DNA from: Combretum micranthum
Taxonomy: Eukaryota > Streptophyta > Magnoliopsida > Myrtales > Combretaceae
Direction of reading: 5' to 3'
Assembly (NCBI GenBank): GCA_024138025.1
Contig: JAMXBD010001590.1
Span: 248,001-312,000 of the forward strand
DNA length: 64,000 bases
Part shown: one piece after another, positions 23,946 to 35,000 of the stretch
Numbering within the stretch: the stretch's first letter is position 1
Layout of the letters: each line of letters opens with the position of its first letter
The notes under the pieces: generated by a model
What the model was told of the DNA's origin: nothing
The model's database searches: none
What the model saw: only the letters and a program-made list of their open reading frames with translations
Program-made: the position numbers and the translations under genes

Positions 23946-25575
23946 GGGGATGGTTCTAATCCGATAAAAAAAAAATTTAACTAAAAGTGGATTACTAGCA
24001 AGTGCACTGGTCGATCAAGTAATACAAAGTGAGTAAGGTTGTCCATCCCACAAGGATTAAATTAACTACTAAACTGATATTGATTCTAATATTATCTAAG
24101 CAATCGATAATTGAGTAGAATTGATCTAACTAATTAAACTAAAATTATACCAAGCAATCACTAAGAGGATTTTTCTTTTTACTTCAATCAATTGAGATGT
24201 GGGAAAAAACAGAATCCATCATAATCACTAATCATATTGCTAACTAGATTATAATTATGTGCAATTGAATGGTTATTCATGTGAATTGCTAAAGCCTGTA
24301 ATTCTCTTCCAAGTCCTAAATCCTTTTTAACACACCATATCAATTTCATAGAGCCCTCTAATCAAATTAATATGGATTCACAATCTCAATTATTAATCTT
24401 CCAATTTTATAATTGCCTAATGCCTTGATCAAATTTTCCTAAATCCCTTTAGCCAAAAATTAATAAGAATATTGCATTATGTCCTATTGGCAAATTCTAT
24501 TTAATCACAACAATGAATCTTCCAATTCTATTATTCTATTTTAAACTAAAACATAATTTCATGGTATAAATATTCAACAAGAATAATCCATTCATCTCAA
24601 CATATTATAATCAGACAATAATAATTATATTAGCAATCTAGAGTTCATCAATTTTCCAACAAAGAAAGATTTAACACATGATTGAATCAAAAAGACACAA
24701 ATACATATGAAAACAATTCATAAAATAATCCATTAATATCAGAAATATTAACAGAACAATGAAAAATTCAATTGTTTCTAAAGTGCTTGCACAAGAAATC
24801 ACCCAATAGTAGTAAAGAATATATGGGTTTGGAAATTGTTTCGGATGACTTCCTCCTTCCGTGCCACGATTCCCTGCTTGGTTTAGTTTTCCGATTTCCA
24901 TCTCTTCGAGTTCGCCAAATACCTCCGTCCACGGAGCTCCCCTTTTCTTAATTCTCCTCTGGCCTTTTTTTAGGAAAAATATGAGTCTTTTTGTCTTCTA
25001 AACTTTTTCTCCCCAAGTTTGTCTTTTCCAAGCCCGCCGGATTTTCCTTTTTTGGTCCGCAGCTTACCTTGGAAGGAGTTTAAAACTCACGTGATTTTCT
25101 AATATGGACTGCCCCCAATTCCCATAGCACAAGAGTAAAAAAAAAAATAATAATAAATTAACGTGGACCCTTGTTAAAAATGGATGGACTTGGACATATT
25201 GACTTTGTATAGAATTGGGAAAATCAGTTATCGAATGGGCTCATGAACCGTGGGCTTGAAATGTCTATGTAAATTGTCATATGCATGAAAGGTGGTCTCA
25301 CCAATTTCATAACATGTTTGAGGATTTAAGGCTGATATGGTCATTGGAAGTTGGGATCAGACGGTGGAAAATTTCTCCTGTCATGTGCATCGTATGGATG
25401 GTCATCTAATCAACGTGGACTAAAAATAAATTGGTTCATCTGCTTTGATAATTTATCAACACAATTATTATATCCACAATATCTTTTTTTTTTTCCTTTT
25501 CTCTATGAAAGATATAAAAACAAGTATAAAATTATAACTTATCAGGTTCAAAGTGGAATTTTCAGATGCTACCGG
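23946..25575. mobile_element. Repeat inserted into the PMD gene
   Basis: Separates the two halves of the minus-strand PMD reading frame. The segment AGTGGATTACTAGCAAGTGC...GGTCGATCAAGTAATACAAAG...TCCCACAAGGATT at 23975-24060 resembles a widespread plant gypsy-associated repeat. The rest is AT-rich without coding capacity, with pyrimidine-rich text at 24840-25080. No clean target duplication was found, so the limits are approximate. Confidence 0.4.
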
Positions 25576-25579
25576 TGAG

Positions 25580-26568
25580 AAAAATACCTTCTATACCTCT
25601 CATAAAAGAAGATATGAAAGAAGACACTATCCACATAACAACAGATGACAAAATGACCCATAGACCTAGTTGCGGCATAGTGGTACAAATCGAGGCAACG
25701 ATAGAATGAGCCTAGTTAAAAGGGTGTAAGAGCAAACTCCCACACCTCAGCTAAGCATATCACTAATGGGAATAGTTGAGAGATGACCCCTTCCTTAGGC
25801 CCTCTAGTGAAGATAAACATCAATAGCCACAAGGCAATGAACGCTACAAGTTTGAACCTGTATTAAAAAAAAATATCTTGAGTTAGTATCATAGATAGAA
25901 GGAGCATGATATGCGTTTAGAGAATAGAATAAGAGAAGATAAGCAAACTTAATCGCTATCACAGCCAGGTCCCTAGGTAGTGCATTGCTTCCTTCGCTTA
26001 TATCTAAAGAAGAAACCGATCTATAATGAGAAACTATTTTTCTTCGATCTCTTGATGTCATGGTAGGCTCCCATCAAACTATTATACACTTTCTATGTTC
26101 AGGTGAGTGTAAGGTAGAAACAATGTCTGTACTTCCAAAAGAAGAAAGCTTTAATAGGAAGAAAACGTCCTCCAATGTTTAAATAAATTCATTCCATGAT
26201 GCTATGAAGGTGTGAGTCTAAGTACTCCACCTAGACACTATTGCATGCCACATTGTTGGACGCTCCATCATCCTAAAGGTATACCACATAAACACAATAA
26301 TTGCACTATAGATATTAGCTTGCTTCAATAGTGCTGCATGACCTTTATTCCTAACAATGTGTGATACCCATGAGGACCATTCAGTGACGACTGGCTCAAG
26401 GAAATTGAAGTGAGTATTAGACAAAGGCAACTCTTTGCCTTCATTCCTAAAGTGTAGTACAAGAGCAACATTGATGAAATTATTTGACTCTAAAGAAGCC
26501 TTCGAAGTGATGAAGCGGTGCCCACCTGCAAGGATAGGTACGCACAACACTTTGTTCTTTGCATTCAT
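25580..26568 (-). pseudogene. Plant mobile domain (PMD) protein, N-terminal part
   Basis: The minus-strand frame at 26218-26568 gives PILAGGHRFITSKASL, FINVALVLHFRNEGKELPLS, VVTEWSSWVSHIVRNKG, ALLKQANIYSAI and WHAIVSRWST, the typical opening of PMD proteins. A second exon-like stretch at 25804-26061 follows a plausible acceptor (AATACAG before GTTCAAAC, reading minus, near 25858). A third stretch at about 25580-25750 contains LGSFYRCLDLYHYAA and CYVDSVFFHIFFYERY, also PMD-like. Stops interrupt the frame. It continues into the 22122-23945 half after the inserted repeat. Confidence 0.6.
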
Positions 26569-26739
26569 CTAGATTGAATCACCTTTTATCAAACAATCAA
26601 TCCAACTATCACAAGGAGATGGGACCTTAAGTATACGTCTTCCTTGATGAGCCAATAGATCTTTCTGGTAGATTGACCTAACTGACTGAGAATGATTCAT
26701 TGCAAGTCCATTGAACATAGAAAAATGGGAGATGAAGCC

Positions 26740-27270
26740 TGGTATGAATGGGCTTAAAGATCTGCAGGCCTATATCAAGGTTAGAAGTGGTCGGGTACCA
26801 AAATAGCACAAGTCCACTTGTGGGCTAGTGCTACAGCAACACAAATCTATTCGTGGGCTCATGCCAAGTTTAACAGAGAATAGGAAGATTAAGAGGAAAG
26901 ATAAGCCCACTATGAGGTCTAGTATGAATTGGCATGAAGATCCGCAGGCTCGTATCAAAGATAGAAGAGGCTGGGTGCAAGAATAACATGAGTCCATTTG
27001 TGGGCTCACGCTAGAGATCGGGTGTTAGAGTGATACAAGTCTATTCGTAGGTTCGTGCTAAGTCTAACAGAGAATGGGAGGGTTAAGATAACAGATAAAC
27101 CCACTATAGTATGAACGGGCTTGAAGATCCATATGTCTGTATCAAAGCTAGAAGAGTTGGGTGCCATAATAACATGAGTCCACTCATGGGCCCATGCCAA
27201 GGGTCAGGTGCCAAAGCGACACAAGTCTGTTTGTGGGGACCATGCCAACCGTAGCACAGAATGGGGGAGC
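26740..27270. repeat. Three-copy tandem repeat, ~180-187 bp
   Basis: AGATCxGCAGG...TATCAA landmarks start at 26758, 26938 and 27125. Each unit also contains an ACAxGAGTCCAxTxGTGGGC-like motif and an AACAGAGAATxGGA motif. Internal half-repeats (CAAGTCTATTCGT and CGAGTCCATTTGT types) suggest an older, shorter unit. Confidence 0.8.
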
Positions 27271-28182
27271 TTGGAAAAATGGAGAAGCTCAATACAAAAC
27301 CCATAAACAACAATGTGTGTTTTTGTCAACCTACAAGAAGATTAAAACACATTAAAAAAATTCATACAAAAAAGGAGCAAAAAAAAAAAAAAAAATTGTA
27401 CAATAAAGAAGAAGAAGCAAAAATAGAAAAAAAAAATCCAGAAAAAGGGAAAATCACATATCCATGACAACATAACACAACGTATGATGTCAGTTGAAAT
27501 TTCTATGACGAAACATTAGCTTACATGAATAAAAAAATATGAGGATTCAATGAAAATAGCAACCATTGGCAATATATGGAGACCATTGGTGCTTACAATT
27601 ATCAAATATAAGGAGAATAACACATTGTATAGAACATGAATCAAAGTCGATAATGGCTTTATAGAATAATTAATAAAAAAAAATGATGAACAACTCATTA
27701 AAGGATTGTTTATGAATTGTATATAAAAAAAATACAGCCAACAGAAAGAAAAATAGAGAGAAAGAAGAACGTAATAAGGATTCAGAGGGCGTTTGACCCT
27801 TTTGGATGAATGCAGATTGGAGTTTAATTTTAGCCGACGGTGATTGAATAGTGAATATCCTGGTTGCACCATAAATAGTGGTTTTTTTTCCTTCTTAAGA
27901 AGACAGGAATTTGAAAAAAAAAAAAAAAAGGATTCAATATAGAATAACCTAGTAACCTGATATACTAGATAGTTGGAGATGGTGCGGATTTATCAAGTAA
28001 AGATTTGTCATTGATTGTGGGTGATTAATGATTGTAAAAAAAATTATGGAAGATACAGAAAATCTATGAGACTAAAATAGGAAGGTTGATCAAAAGTCTT
28101 TTTTTTTTTTTCACTTTCCAATATTGGTGCAATTATGTCTTCACTAAGACAACATATGAAGTCAAGTTGATTCATACCATAG

Positions 28183-28226
<44 letters not shown>

Positions 28227-28290
28227 GCGCCATTTGCCTATTTTATTAGATCATGATCAGCTTATAAAAAAATATGAGTATAAATGTAAA
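27271..28290. other. Non-coding spacer with simple repeats
   Basis: A-rich and poly(A)/poly(T) tracts and no recognised coding sequence. It includes the GA microsatellite listed separately. Confidence 0.5.
28187..28223. repeat. (GA)n microsatellite
   Basis: Uninterrupted run of about 18 AG units. Confidence 0.95.
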
Positions 28291-29523
28291 GTAAGGGAAA
28301 TTTTACAAGATTACCTCTGGTTTGGAGCTTCACATCACTTATAGATGATAGAAGAGAAGACATTTGGGCATAGAAAGAAGATATGGGAGGTGAACCTACT
28401 TTGAATTCAGCCTATGTGCTACTATGTGAAAAAACTACTCCCAATCTAACACTTGAAAAGGAGAAGTCAATATGGAGAACTCTTATCTACTAGAAAATTG
28501 AACTATTTATCTGGAGATGTTAGAAGAAATGTTTGTTGACTAAAGATGCAGTGATAAAGAGAGGTTTGCAAGTTGACCCTATTTGCCCACTTTGCAAACC
28601 TATTTGCCCACTATGCAATGAAGATACTAAAAGCATTGAGCACCTCTTTATGAAATGCAGATGGTGTAGAACCAAATGGTGACTCATCAACCCCTTAGTT
28701 TCATTCTAGAACTCTTTGTAGAGGCCCTTTAAGTTATGGTTGAAGGCAAATGCAGCACTAACCCCTAATAAGAGATGAAGTAAAGACCCACCATAGCAGT
28801 CGATGTTCTGTTTTGCTTTATGGAGTATATGGAAAGAATGAAATAGACGAATGTTTCAAGAGACTGAAAAGAATCTAAATTGGGAACAATAGGGAATTTT
28901 GGAACCACAACAAAAATTCCAAAGGCCAACAAGTATGGATTGTAATTAGCAAAAGCTGAGTAATAATGAGTTGAAAATTAATGTTGATACAACATGTGGA
29001 GTAGATTATTGTTGTTTTGCAACTGGTAGATGAATAAGAGATTTAGAAGGATGCTATCTAGGTTTATTTTGTTGAAGAATAAACACTTCCTCACCCATTG
29101 AAGCAGAGATATAGAGTATTTACTAGGGCCTTAAGCATTTACTAAGGGTCGCTACCATACAATTCTTCTTAAGCAATTAAGTAATTAACCAATAATGATG
29201 GCTGCACCGATTGTCTACCATCATTTATGCTTAACTACAGGTAAATAATCCGGACGACCTTCTCGGTCTGTTTGTCTTGGACGCCTGGAGAAGCAAACCA
29301 AGTAGTTCATGAGCTTGCATCGTTTAGAAATACCAATAGGAGCGACCTCTTATGTTTTCATTCCATCTCCATTGATGACTTTAATCTCTTTTCATCTTTA
29401 GTGAAGGATTTAATAGCGACTTCTAATTTTCCTTTTATCTTGCAAGCAAAACCTATTGGGATTTGATGTATGAATTTTGGACTCTATTCGAATGATATTT
29501 ATAGTTGCCAAAAAAAAAAAAAG
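28290..29523 (+). mobile_element. 5'-truncated LINE (L1-type) 3' end
   Basis: The plus-strand reading contains the end of a non-LTR ORF2. The zinc-binding RT-associated domain is at about 28400-28690 (PTLNSAYVLLCEKT, then RGLQVDPICPLCKPICPLC, then SIEHLFMKC). A decayed RNase H-like domain follows (LKINVDTTCGVDYC near 28970). The C-terminal motif SWTPGEANQVVHELASF is at 29272-29330. The element stops shortly before a poly(A) tract at about 29511-29523, the usual LINE 3' end. In-frame stops (for example after TLIY near 28490) show it is dead. Only the 3' part is present, as expected from 5' truncation during target-primed integration. No target duplication was searched with confidence. Confidence 0.8.
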
Positions 29524-31874
29524 GGTTTAGAGGTCCTATGTATATTTTTCTAGGCTTTTATGATCAAGATCTAAAGACATGGTATATATTTTGTCATTTT
29601 TATAGATATATCTTAGGTTTTTTTTTTTATCACTAATTTTTATGCTAGAGTAACACCAGAGTACAGATAATATTATTTATCCTATGTTTTTAATTTTCAC
29701 ATTATGATAATATACTTTGTTGCTTTCATTACATAAGGTAAGTTTTTTAATGGACAAACAAGACGATGATGTTATTAATGGCCATATATAGTTTCGACAT
29801 TTCTATCACTATTTTTATTTGGACACAACTTTAACGTGTAACCTCTTTCTTTTCTTCCTTCTTTTTTTCCCTCAATTACCTTTCTTTTACTAATTTGGTT
29901 TCCATGAATGTCATGACAATCCTATACTATGTCATTTTTTTCTAAAACTTTAGTGTGCTGATTTTTTCTTTCCTTTTTTTTTTTTTTCAAGTGATTATAT
30001 TGTTTTGTCTACTTGATCGAATATAAGAATAAAAGTAAACACCAAATCTTGGTTTGCTTATGAAGTTAAAGGACAATGCATTTTTTTACTAGGAAATTAA
30101 TTTCTTTTGTTCGGGTCCTACATTTTTTTTCTTCTTTCTTTCTTTCTTTCTTTTTGTCTTTCTGTTCATCATTTTAAATTTGATATTGCACATTTATATA
30201 GACAATATTTGAAAGCATATATCGACGATTAAAACTTACTTTAAAATACGGAAATGGAACAAGAAGTCCTTAAATGACCTTTTTATTGAAACATAAATTG
30301 ACATGATTTTCTTGCTTCTAGGAATTTATTTTCAGCATTTTCCGTTTCAATTTTACGTTTCATGTTAACTTTCTTGCAGTGAAATTCCATTGATATCAAT
30401 ATCCCATTTGCTTTTGATGTTGAGAAAAGCAATTCGTACCTCTTTATCTAATATACATACATATGTATTTATAATTCATGGTTCATGTAGTTAGGGATTT
30501 CCATTATCAGTAAAATGTGGAAAAAGATCTTTCTCTAACACTTAATTAACTTTTACATCTCAATGTTGCTATGAAGAAATAAATTGTTTCCTTCTTTTTG
30601 AATTGTTTTTTCAATAAATGGTATCATTCACACCACTAATTTCATTTAAGAAAGATGTCTTTTAGCTACCCAATTGGGAAAAACTAATTAAAAAGAAAAA
30701 CTCCACCATAAACTATGCAACAAATTGTGCCATATAATATATATTGATATATTATATATATATATTTTATCTTCTGTAATCATTCAATCCCAAATAATAA
30801 TTTCACATGATGTACTCATCTATTTATCTATATCATTAAAGCTATAGTAGTCTTTCAGGTGTCTTAATTAGACATCTCCTCGGGTTGAGTCCAAATTAGT
30901 ACCCGGGGAGAGCTAGTCATGGTAGGTCCTCCATTAGCGGGGTGTGTAAGTCTCGCCGGGTTGACAAGTCTAATAGAGTCCATCCCCGAGGACCCAACGA
31001 GTTCAATAAGGTCCATCTGATTTTTCTAAAAAAGAAAAAAAGCAAGTTTAGTGTAGCTTGTAATTTTTTTTTTTTTTTTTTTATAATATGGGTTGGACCT
31101 ATAGGACAGGCCCATGAACCAGTAGGTTTGCAAATCCTATTCGTCTAACACTCCCATTGGCAGTTCTGGGTTCATATTTTTTGTATCCGGACTTAACCCG
31201 GACCAGAAAGTTGTTTAGTTTTAGGTATTTATAATTGTATTTTATTTTAAAAATTGCAATAGAAACCTGCTGTGTTTATAATTTTATTATTAAACGAACT
31301 AAAAGCTAAAAATGTTACAAGAATATTGGACATTTTTTACTCCACTTCTTAATTCTCTCTCTCTATTTTAAATTCACACCAAGTAGTTAACCATTTTTAA
31401 ATTTACACCATTGTCGCACTTTGCTTCAATGTTAAATAGAACAAACCTCTATTTTTTGAAATAGAAGAAACCAAGGTTTAAGTCAGTATTACGGTTTTTT
31501 TCTCTTCTTCTCTTTTTTGTTTTAGCTTCTACATATCTCAATCATTTTAACACATTTTCGTATCACTTAATTTCTAGTTTTTTCTACTATTGGCGTATTT
31601 TTTTTAACTATTTTCATATTAATATTTATTTTTTCGTGTATTTAATTGATTCATTAAATATGTAAATATTTCACATGCAATATGTTAATAATTTTATATC
31701 TTCATATTCGCAGTGCAGCAGCAGCTAGTTTTCACTAATAAGTGCTCTTTAGGATAAACAATATAAAAACTTATAATTATTATAAAATAACAATAAATAA
31801 GATATAATAAGAAAAAAAAAAAAAAAAAACAAAACAAGACCACTCAGTTTCCCACTTTATTTACCGAACTATTC
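29524..31874. other. Non-coding; distal upstream region of the CCS52A gene
   Basis: No gene recognised. 30850-31190 holds GC-richer repeat-like sequence (CTCCTCGGGTTGAG, GTACCCGGGGAG, CCCCGAGGAC) that looks like a transposon fragment. The remainder is AT-rich with poly(T) tracts and a (TA)n run near 30735-30770. Confidence 0.5.
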
Positions 31875-31890
31875 TTTTTCCCGGGAAAAA
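31875..31890. promoter_or_regulatory. Candidate E2F/DEL-type site (16-bp palindrome)
   Basis: TTTTTCCCGGGAAAAA is a perfect palindrome 137 bases upstream of the CCS52A start codon. It fits the E2F consensus WTTSSCSS on both strands. Established knowledge: the atypical E2F DEL1/E2Fe represses Arabidopsis CCS52A2 through an E2F-type site. Its use here is inference. Confidence 0.5.
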
Positions 31891-31909
31891 TGTAAAACAG
31901 CAACAGCCA

Positions 31910-32026
31910 ACATACCCTCTCTCCCTCTCCCCCTCCAGCTCTCTCTCGGGAGTCCCCTCTTTCACACCTTTCTCTCTCTCTCTCTCCCCTGTCTTCCCTC
32001 ACACAACACTCAATCAGCAAACTCCA
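31910..32026 (+). promoter_or_regulatory. CT-rich 5' leader of the CCS52A gene
   Basis: Pyrimidine-rich leader with CTCTCT tracts (for example 31970-31986) immediately before the start codon, as in many plant 5' UTRs. The exact transcription start is not determined. Confidence 0.5.
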
Positions 32027-35000
32027 ATGGCGGATCCACCTGAAACCACCCTCAAAACCCACCTCAACCTCCCACCCAGGATGTCCCTAACCACTCTCCC
32101 ATCCACCTCTTCTTCCTCCCACGTCAATCGCCTTATCAATTCCGGCCCTTCCCCTTCACCCTCTAAACCCATCTACTCCGACAGGTTCATACCCAGCAGA
32201 TCCGCCTCCAATTTTGCTCTCTTCGGCATCCCAACACCTCCTTCGACCCCCGATGCCAAGGAGGATCCTTCCTCTAATGCCTACAATACCCTCCTAAGGG
32301 CGGCCCTTTTCGGACCCGATACTCCGGACAGGAAGGACTCGTTGGGGTTAGATTCCGGACCGTCGCGGAATATTTTTCGGTATAAGACTGAGACTAAGAG
32401 GTCTATGCACTCGCTTTCGCTTTTCGGGTTTGAGGACGCGGCTGCTGGCGTTGTTCATAGCCCAGTTAAGACACCGAGGAAGGTGCCCCGGTCGCCGTAT
32501 AAGGTGAAAAAAGATTCTTTCTTTAGTGTTTTAGTGTTATTTTTTGGTGTTTGGATTATTGGGTATTCAGTGAGTTTGATTTTTAAATTGAATTTCTTTA
32601 TTTGGTATTTTGATGGTTCTTTAATGGGTATTTTTTTTTATATAGAAAACGGATTTTATAAGTAGAAAGCCAGACACTTGTTCTGCTGTTTTTTGTAACT
32701 TTTGAGCTTTGTTAATTTGAAATCTTAAGTGGTTTTTTGAAATTTTTGTGAATGGTGTAGCTTATGACGATGAAGAATGTGAAAAAAGATTAGTACGAAA
32801 ATTTGTTATTGGAAGTTTAAACAATTTTGTAGCTTTTTCCTGCATTAGTTTCTTGGAATATGTTAGTTGTAGCGATTGACTTAATTCTTGGATGTTTGGG
32901 TTTCGTTAGGGATAATGTTAATCGTAATGTTTCGCTGAATTCTTGGATGTTTCAATTTCATTAGGTTTTGGATGCACCCGCATTGCAAGATGACTTCTAC
33001 TTGAATCTTGTGGACTGGTCTTTGCATAACGTGTTGGCGGTTGGATTGGGGAATTGTGTGTATCTATGGAATGCTTGTAGTAGTAAGGTGAGTTTTCAAG
33101 GTTTCTTGTATCTTATGTTTTTATGGTGGTTTGGAAAGCGAAAGCTTTCTTCATAATGGGGCATAAAATTTTGAACTTTTATCTATTAGTTACATGTTAC
33201 TGTTGCAAAGTTTAAGATTGTTGTATGCAATACGTAGGTAACTAAATTATGTGACCTGGGAGTGGATGATAGTGTCTGTTCAGTAGGATGGGCTCAGCGT
33301 GGGACACATCTTGCTGTCGGGACTAGCAATGGAAAAGTACAGGTGAGTAGTTTATCTCATATCATCGATAGATATGTGAGAGTAGCTCAGATTATGCTAT
33401 ATATTTTTGGGGAGATCTCGTAGCTTCTAGTGTTTTGGTACTTGTTACTATAGAGCATGGAAGTGGAATAGCAAGAAGCAGAAAAAAGGCCAGGCTGATG
33501 TTAATACAGTTAATTGCATCTAAGCCTTCCACTTCATTGACATGTAGTAAGTTGGTGTTTGAGTCACTAAGTTTAATGGCAACATGGAATTGATTGTTTT
33601 GATTTCTGTTTTCAAGCTTATTGACCTTGTACCTCATCCAGAACAATTTGTGAGCAAGTTGTGTCCCACTTAACTGGATCCTTGGTCTTTTGGCTGAATT
33701 GGCCCCTGGGACTGTGTTGATCATTAGTTGTGCTCATCAGGATGGTCTCTGGTCCTGTTTGATCTTCTAATATTGTCGTTTTATAAGTTGGGCTGTTAGA
33801 ATATTCAAAGGATAGCTGTTTTCTTTGGGGAAAACAATGAAATTACATTTAATGGACCTAGTGTTGCCTGATTTCATGATATGGTTTGAACTTTTGTGCC
33901 TAATGAACTTGTGCAACTGGAATTATGTTTGTATTTAAAATTTTCAATTAAGACTGGGGAAATGACCTACTGATTTCTTTTAAGTGCTCTTGGTCTCTTA
34001 CCTCTTTATTGTTATAAAAGTTTTAATTCTTGGTAATTAGCAACCATTCAAAGTAATGTGGAGTACCTTTTCTTGTTTTTCAAATTATCAGATAATTTAC
34101 TAGCTACAGCAATGTTAAATATTTTATTTAGCCAAAAAATTTTAAATATTTCTGTCAGATATTCTAGCAGAGTAGTTAGATCACACATTTAAATTAGGAA
34201 TTCCTCTCATTTCACCATCCTTGTTTTGATGGAAAATATCACCCCACTAACTGCATATCTATATATGTAAACGGTTTTTCAGATTGGAGGAATAACCTAA
34301 CTTTGAGCTTTTGCAAGGCCTTTGAGGGGACATACTCATTAATGGTCCTCATAGTTACATGCATGCATAACAATTGAGAGATATAGGCCAAAACTGTGCT
34401 CTATTGATTACTTTATCACTGTGACAGTCCATACCCTTTTAAGTGTATATCTAAAAGGATTCCATCCATCATAGCTGATGGATACATTTTTTTACCTTTG
34501 ACAATTTTGAATGAGTAAGAAGACTTCTTTTTATTATGTGTCAAGCTTATAACCTTTGTTGAATTAACATTAAATGAATATATGACCACCAGATGCTTAG
34601 ATTTTCCTCTTCTTCTTTGCCTGAATGTTAACTTCTTTTTAATAAGGAAATTCTTCTCCTTGGTTTATGACAAGCTCTAATGATTCCATATTTCCAATAT
34701 GCCTTAGATATGGGATGCATCTCGCTGCAGGAAGATAAGAACTATGGAAGGTCATCGTCTAAGAGTGGGATCTTTGGCTTGGAGTTCTTCTTTGTTGTCT
34801 ACTGGTAGTAGAGACAAGATTATATATCAACGAGACATAAGGGCACAAGATGATTTTGTTAGTAAACTTTCAGGTCATAAATCCGAGGTAATTCTTCGCT
34901 CTACTTGATGCAACTATAATGTTGCAACTCATGGGTTTTTGCTTAGAATCTTCAAGCTTACTTTTTCTGTTGGCCCTTTAAATTCTCATAGACATGTTTT

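Noticed and set aside
27261..27467. Lys-rich 68-codon plus-strand frame
   Set aside because: Created by poly(A) and GAA-type simple sequence; no family signal.
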